DNA of 64,000 nucleotides from CAVQEG01 sp963711465. Lineage in GTDB: Bacteria > Bacteroidota > Ignavibacteria > OLB7. Numbering within the stretch: the first letter of the stretch is position 1; each line of letters opens with the position of its first letter. Where the stretch lies: the NCBI GenBank assembly GCA_963711465.1, contig CAVQEG010000002.1, positions 248,001 to 312,000 of the forward strand, written 5' to 3'. The notes under the pieces were generated by a model that was not told the origin of the DNA, searched no databases, and worked only from the letters and a program-made list of their open reading frames with translations. Of the stretch, positions 61,192 through 64,000 are shown in pieces. The position numbers and the translations under genes are program-made.

Positions 61192-61264
61192 CGCGCCCGG
61201 AGGGACTCGAACCCCCAACCCTCAGAACCGGAATCTGATGCTCTATCCATTGAGCCACGGGCGC
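61192..61264 (-). tRNA. tRNA-Arg (anticodon CCG)
   Basis: Minus strand. The acceptor arms GCGCCCG and CGGGCGC pair over 7 bp. D arm GGCTC..GAGC with AATGGATA. The anticodon stem TCAGA/TCTGA encloses TTCCGGT (CCG). The T arm is GGGGG-TTCGAGT-CCCTC. Discriminator G at 61192. CCA is not encoded. Confidence 0.96.
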
Positions 61265-61464
61265 GTCGATCACGTTGACCTGCCTGTGATTCCGCGATCG
61301 AACGACCACCATGGGTCGACGGAGTCCGCTTCAACTTCCCGTCCACAGGCTCGGTCACGAAATTCAGCCGACAAATATATTCCCCGCCACCTACGTACAC
61401 AACAGTTGTTTCGCCTTATCCATCACCGGCCCGCGGCCGATCGTATCAAGTACCGCCTCAAAGA

Positions 61465-61517
61465 ACATCGTTCGCCGCCCGGCTCGGTCCCCCCCGACTC
61501 CGGTCGGCGAACGATGT
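61465..61517. repeat. 13-bp inverted repeat in intergenic DNA
   Basis: ACATCGTTCGCCG (61465-61477) and CGGCGAACGATGT (61505-61517) are perfect complements flanking a 27-base C-rich loop. No adjacent gene end explains it. It could be a terminator remnant, a small-RNA structure or a protein site. Confidence 0.5.
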
Positions 61518-61703
61518 GCGTCCTTTGTCAACGGTCGTGCCAATCCCCAAATCCGTGAATTCCAGCGAATTCCGTCCCTTCGCACTTCTTGCCTGTGAAC
61601 ACACCCCACCCGCCGTGACGAATGATCACGGCGCCCTGCCCGGCCCATCTCCCGCGAACTCGAGGCGACCAGTGCCGAGCACAAAATTATTTCAAATGAT
61701 GAA

Positions 61704-61739
61704 GCGGCAGACGAATCTGCACTGCAGATCGACTGCCGC
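61704..61739 (-). terminator. Intrinsic terminator after the DUF3108 gene
   Basis: GCGGCAG and CTGCCGC arms with an inner ATCTGCA/TGCAGAT stem, followed on the minus strand by a T-rich stretch containing ATAATTTTG. It lies about 45 bases after the stop at 61784. Confidence 0.75.
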
Positions 61740-61783
61740 CATCGTTCACACGAGCTTTCACCGCCTCCGTCCGGTGATCCGTC

Positions 61784-62641
61784 CTACCGCTGCTTCGCCT
61801 TGATCGGCCCTCTGATCCCTGAGTACCCCGTGAGCTCACCGTCGATCGTGCCTATCAACACCTTGGTGCTCACCTTCACAGGAATCTTCCGCTCGTCGTC
61901 GGTCAGATACACCACAATCCGACCCTCGCTCTTGAATAGACCGCCCTCAGTCACCATCGGTTCGACGACGACGCAGTCGAACGTGCCTGCATCCACCGTC
62001 ACCCGCTTGCGTCCGAGAACTCTCACCCGGAGATCGTGCGTCTCCTTGCCGTAGAAATTCTTCATCATGATGCTCTGGCCGGTCTTCATCTCCCCAAGAT
62101 CCTGTGTCCTGATGAAGTAGAACGCGCTGAGGATGTCGTGCACGAACTCCGGGACGTCAAATGATCCCTCGGTCGTACGTGCCCTGTTGGACCGCTGGTC
62201 GATGTTCGCCGCGAAATCGCGTGAGTAGCCGCCCTCTCGTACCCGTTGCTCGAATCGCCACGGCATGACTCCCTGTTCATCGATCAAACTGCGATAGTAG
62301 TCACGTACCGGGAATACGTTGTCGAACGTCTTGGTCGTGCGGACCGTGAACGTGGCGTCGTAGCACTTGCGGCCCCCGACCGTCTCTGGACTTGGCCCTA
62401 TCTGCATTACCGCATGGCCCGCTGTGACGAACTTATATTTCACATCGAAATCAAGCGTCTCGCCGTATCCGAAGGCCACGTTCGGCACGTAGCGCAATGC
62501 ACCTGCTGCGTGGGCCTCCAGGGCCTGAGTCGACTCAGTCGACGAACCCCCGAGCACAATCATCGACGCCGCGGAAAGTGCGCCAAGCACACCCAGAATC
62601 GCAGTTCTTCGCAGTCGCAGGTTCAGGCGGTCGTTATTCAT
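61784..62641 (-). CDS. DUF3108 domain-containing protein
   Basis: A 285-residue exported protein. The N-terminus (about 1-35) is a basic lead plus hydrophobic segment. The DUF3108 body has FGYGETLDFDVKYKFVTAGHAVMQIG (opening beta strands), TFTVRTTKTFDNVFPVRDYYRSLID, IRTQDLGEMKTGQSIMMKNFYGKETHDLRVRVLGRKRV and a final VYLTDDERKIPVKVSTKVLIGTIDGELTGY. DUF3108 proteins are periplasmic beta-barrel-like proteins of unknown role. ATG 62641 is preferred over 62671 and 62683 because the signal segment then has a proper basic start. It lies 66 bases downstream of the GT9 gene. Confidence 0.85.
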   Translation of the reverse strand: MNNDRLNLRLRRTAILGVLGALSAASMIVLGGSSTESTQALEAHAAGALRYVPNVAFGYGETLDFDVKYKFVTAGHAVMQIGPSPETVGGRKCYDATFTVRTTKTFDNVFPVRDYYRSLIDEQGVMPWRFEQRVREGGYSRDFAANIDQRSNRARTTEGSFDVPEFVHDILSAFYFIRTQDLGEMKTGQSIMMKNFYGKETHDLRVRVLGRKRVTVDAGTFDCVVVEPMVTEGGLFKSEGRIVVYLTDDERKIPVKVSTKVLIGTIDGELTGYSGIRGPIKAKQR

Positions 62642-62707
62642 CTGTGGCCGTGTGGATATGAAATTCAACATGTGCAAAGCCATTGGACGCGGGCGTGTGC
62701 GGCGGGT

Positions 62708-63748
62708 TTACAGCTGAGTCGCGGTCCCGCTCCGATCTTCGAGAATCGCAGAACACGCGGCGACGATTCGCGAGGGCTCTATCCGCGACACACACGTTTC
62801 CGGCGGATGGCGACGCTCGCATGTGTCACAGAACGCCTCCGTGGCCAGCGGAACGAGCGTCGCGACCCGATCACCAATGGGGCGCCACCGTGCCGGCCAG
62901 GCGGGAGCGGTGGCCGGATAGAGTCCAACTACCGGCGTTGCCACCAACGCCGCCAGGTGTAGCTCACCCGACGACACGCCAAGTACGAACCTGGCACCCC
63001 GGTAGAGCTCACTCCGTTGATCCACATCACAAGGAATGCCCACGCCGGACCGACCGACAACGTGAATCTCGGTTGTGCCGCTCTCATCAACCGAAATGTC
63101 GAGAATCGGGAATTCGGGCCACCCCGTCCGGAGCGCCTCCGTCACCGTTGCCATTCGCTCCGGATCGTATGACGGTGCCGCTTCGTCGATCGACGAGCGA
63201 ACGACAACAACATAGTCGCCTCTCACACCGAGCTTCTCGAGCGATTCCCCGATGGTTAAAGCAGCAGCGCTCGAAACGGGCAATCCGGGCATTTCGACCG
63301 CGAACGGCGGACGCAGCAGCGGAGCAAGCAGGTTGACGGAATGCTCCGACGCGTGCCGCGCACCCTTACGCCGGTGGTCGTACACCCACCGCGTGAACAG
63401 GCCGGAAAACCACCTGTAGCCGCTGCCGATGCGTACATCGACCCGCGCAGCCACCGCCGCCATGGCAAGTCTGAAATCTGCGTGGGCGAATATCATGGCG
63501 TCCGGGCCATATGCGCGAAGGAGTCGGTACAGCCGAACATCCGGACGTCGCACGAGAACATGGTCCACTTCGGCAATGCGCCGAACGATGGGTGCCGACG
63601 ATTCGCAGACAAGCATCGCGATTTCGACGTCCGGCAGACGCCCACGCAACGCCGTGACAATCGGAAGCGTGACGATCGCACCGGCCAGCGAGTCGGCGCG
63701 CGCTATCAGAATGCGGTTGAGCTCCTCCGTCGGTGTCAGAATGGCCAT
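62708..63748 (-). CDS. Glycosyltransferase family 9 (heptosyltransferase-like)
   Basis: A 346-residue soluble GT-B enzyme. The first half has IARADSLAGAIVTLPIVTALRGRLPDVEIAMLV, which matches the RxDxxGD-like start and PVxxALR element of ADP-heptose:LPS heptosyltransferases (the usual GD is altered to AG here). The second half has VVVVRSSIDE, a nucleotide-sugar region, and YRGARFVLGVSSGELHLAALVATPVVGLYPATAPAWPARW, the GT9 D-S/T-G-x-x-H-L-A-A-x-x-x-x-P-x-x-x-L-Y/F-G motif in altered form (SSGELHLAALVATPVVGLY). It probably adds a sugar to a lipid A core or surface glycan. It is divergent from dapB. Confidence 0.87.
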   Translation of the reverse strand: MAILTPTEELNRILIARADSLAGAIVTLPIVTALRGRLPDVEIAMLVCESSAPIVRRIAEVDHVLVRRPDVRLYRLLRAYGPDAMIFAHADFRLAMAAVAARVDVRIGSGYRWFSGLFTRWVYDHRRKGARHASEHSVNLLAPLLRPPFAVEMPGLPVSSAAALTIGESLEKLGVRGDYVVVVRSSIDEAAPSYDPERMATVTEALRTGWPEFPILDISVDESGTTEIHVVGRSGVGIPCDVDQRSELYRGARFVLGVSSGELHLAALVATPVVGLYPATAPAWPARWRPIGDRVATLVPLATEAFCDTCERRHPPETCVSRIEPSRIVAACSAILEDRSGTATQL

Positions 63749-63861
63749 TGGCGAAGGTCTCTCAAGGTTTCTTTGACTTCAGCCACGATACTCGGGTTAC
63801 GCCGAAACGATATCTTCCGCGTTCGATCTCTCGAACAGAGCATACCGCAGCGGGACATGAC

Positions 63862-64000
63862 GTGAAACTAGCACTTGTCGGATATGGACGAATGGGCCGC
63901 ACCATCGAACGCGTGGCGGCGGCACAGTCTGTCGACGTGACCGCCATATTCGACGGACGAAACCCTCCGATCGGTGATCAGCCCGATCCCGATTTTGACG
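63862..64000 (+). CDS. dapB: 4-hydroxy-tetrahydrodipicolinate reductase (5' part, cut by window edge)
   Basis: DapB reduces 4-hydroxy-tetrahydrodipicolinate in the lysine/diaminopimelate pathway. The first 46 codons are present from GTG 63862. KLALVGYGRMGRTIERVAA contains the G-x-G-x-x-G NAD(P)H motif (GYGRMG) of DapB, followed by VTAIFDG. The rest lies beyond the window. Another oxidoreductase with a similar start is possible but less likely. Confidence 0.8.
   Translation, partial: MKLALVGYGRMGRTIERVAAAQSVDVTAIFDGRNPPIGDQPDPDFD

Larger units (their letters stand above)
61265..61783. other. Intergenic region between tRNA-Arg and the DUF3108 gene
   Basis: About 519 bases with no convincing coding frame. 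It contains the DUF3108 terminator (61704-61739) and an isolated 13-bp inverted repeat at 61465-61517 (separate entries). Short open frames here have Arg-rich, non-family translations and are judged spurious. Confidence 0.5.

Overview
The window is GC-rich and gene-dense and comes from a Gram-negative bacterium, most likely a Bacteroidota/Chlorobiota-type (FCB) lineage. The supporting evidence is a TonB-dependent receptor with a CarboxypepD_reg-like domain, a cluster of secreted proteins ending in type IX secretion (T9SS)-style C-terminal domains, an Omp28/DUF6029/TlpA locus, an OmpA-barrel protein, and bacillithiol genes (BshB1, YtxJ-like). A high-GC relative of Kapabacteria or Ignavibacteria fits best. 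That placement is inferred from gene content and not from a marker phylogeny.

1-7.5 kb: the 5' part of mutL, a small Cys-containing membrane protein, a KduD-like SDR, a stand-alone Cas6 overlapping bshB1, a calcineurin-like phosphatase, a Spy/CpxP-like periplasmic protein, a monofunctional birA, a small lipoprotein and tRNA-Leu(GAG). 7.6-17.7 kb: a potassium-uptake island with an NtrC-type sigma-54 activator, a candidate sigma-54 promoter, a 27-residue peptide, kdpF, kdpA, kdpB, kdpC, a KdpD N-terminal/USP protein fused to a PTS EIIA domain and lacking a kinase, and a convergent membrane histidine kinase. No KdpE and no complete KdpD is present. 17.7-24.2 kb: an SDR, a DUF990-type ABC permease, a Dph6-like PP-loop protein, MsrA, a YtxJ-like bacilliredoxin, a small conserved protein, an aldo/keto reductase and a DGK1/SEC59-like membrane kinase.

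24.3-35.2 kb: the tilS-hpt-ftsH cluster (TilS has a histone-like basic tail), an OmpA-like protein, a second DUF990-type permease, a lone FlgD/CTD-like mini-protein, and scpA-scpB-lipoprotein. 35.3-39 kb: an aldehyde dehydrogenase, an MBL-fold hydrolase/TetR operon with a twin operator, and nth. 39-45.5 kb: Omp28-like, DUF6029 and TlpA proteins, then the TonB-dependent receptor. 45.7-60 kb: five genes for secreted proteins with T9SS-like C-termini, including a 2267-residue protein with a Pmp-like beta-helix. 60.4-64 kb: a TPR membrane protein, tRNA-Arg(CCG), a DUF3108 protein, a GT9 glycosyltransferase and the 5' end of dapB.

The most unusual features are the rewired kdp sensor/regulator set with its KdpD-EIIA fusion, the orphan Cas6, the giant beta-helix surface protein, and the TilS and ScpB low-complexity extensions. 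No CRISPR array, insertion sequence, prophage or other obvious mobile element was seen.
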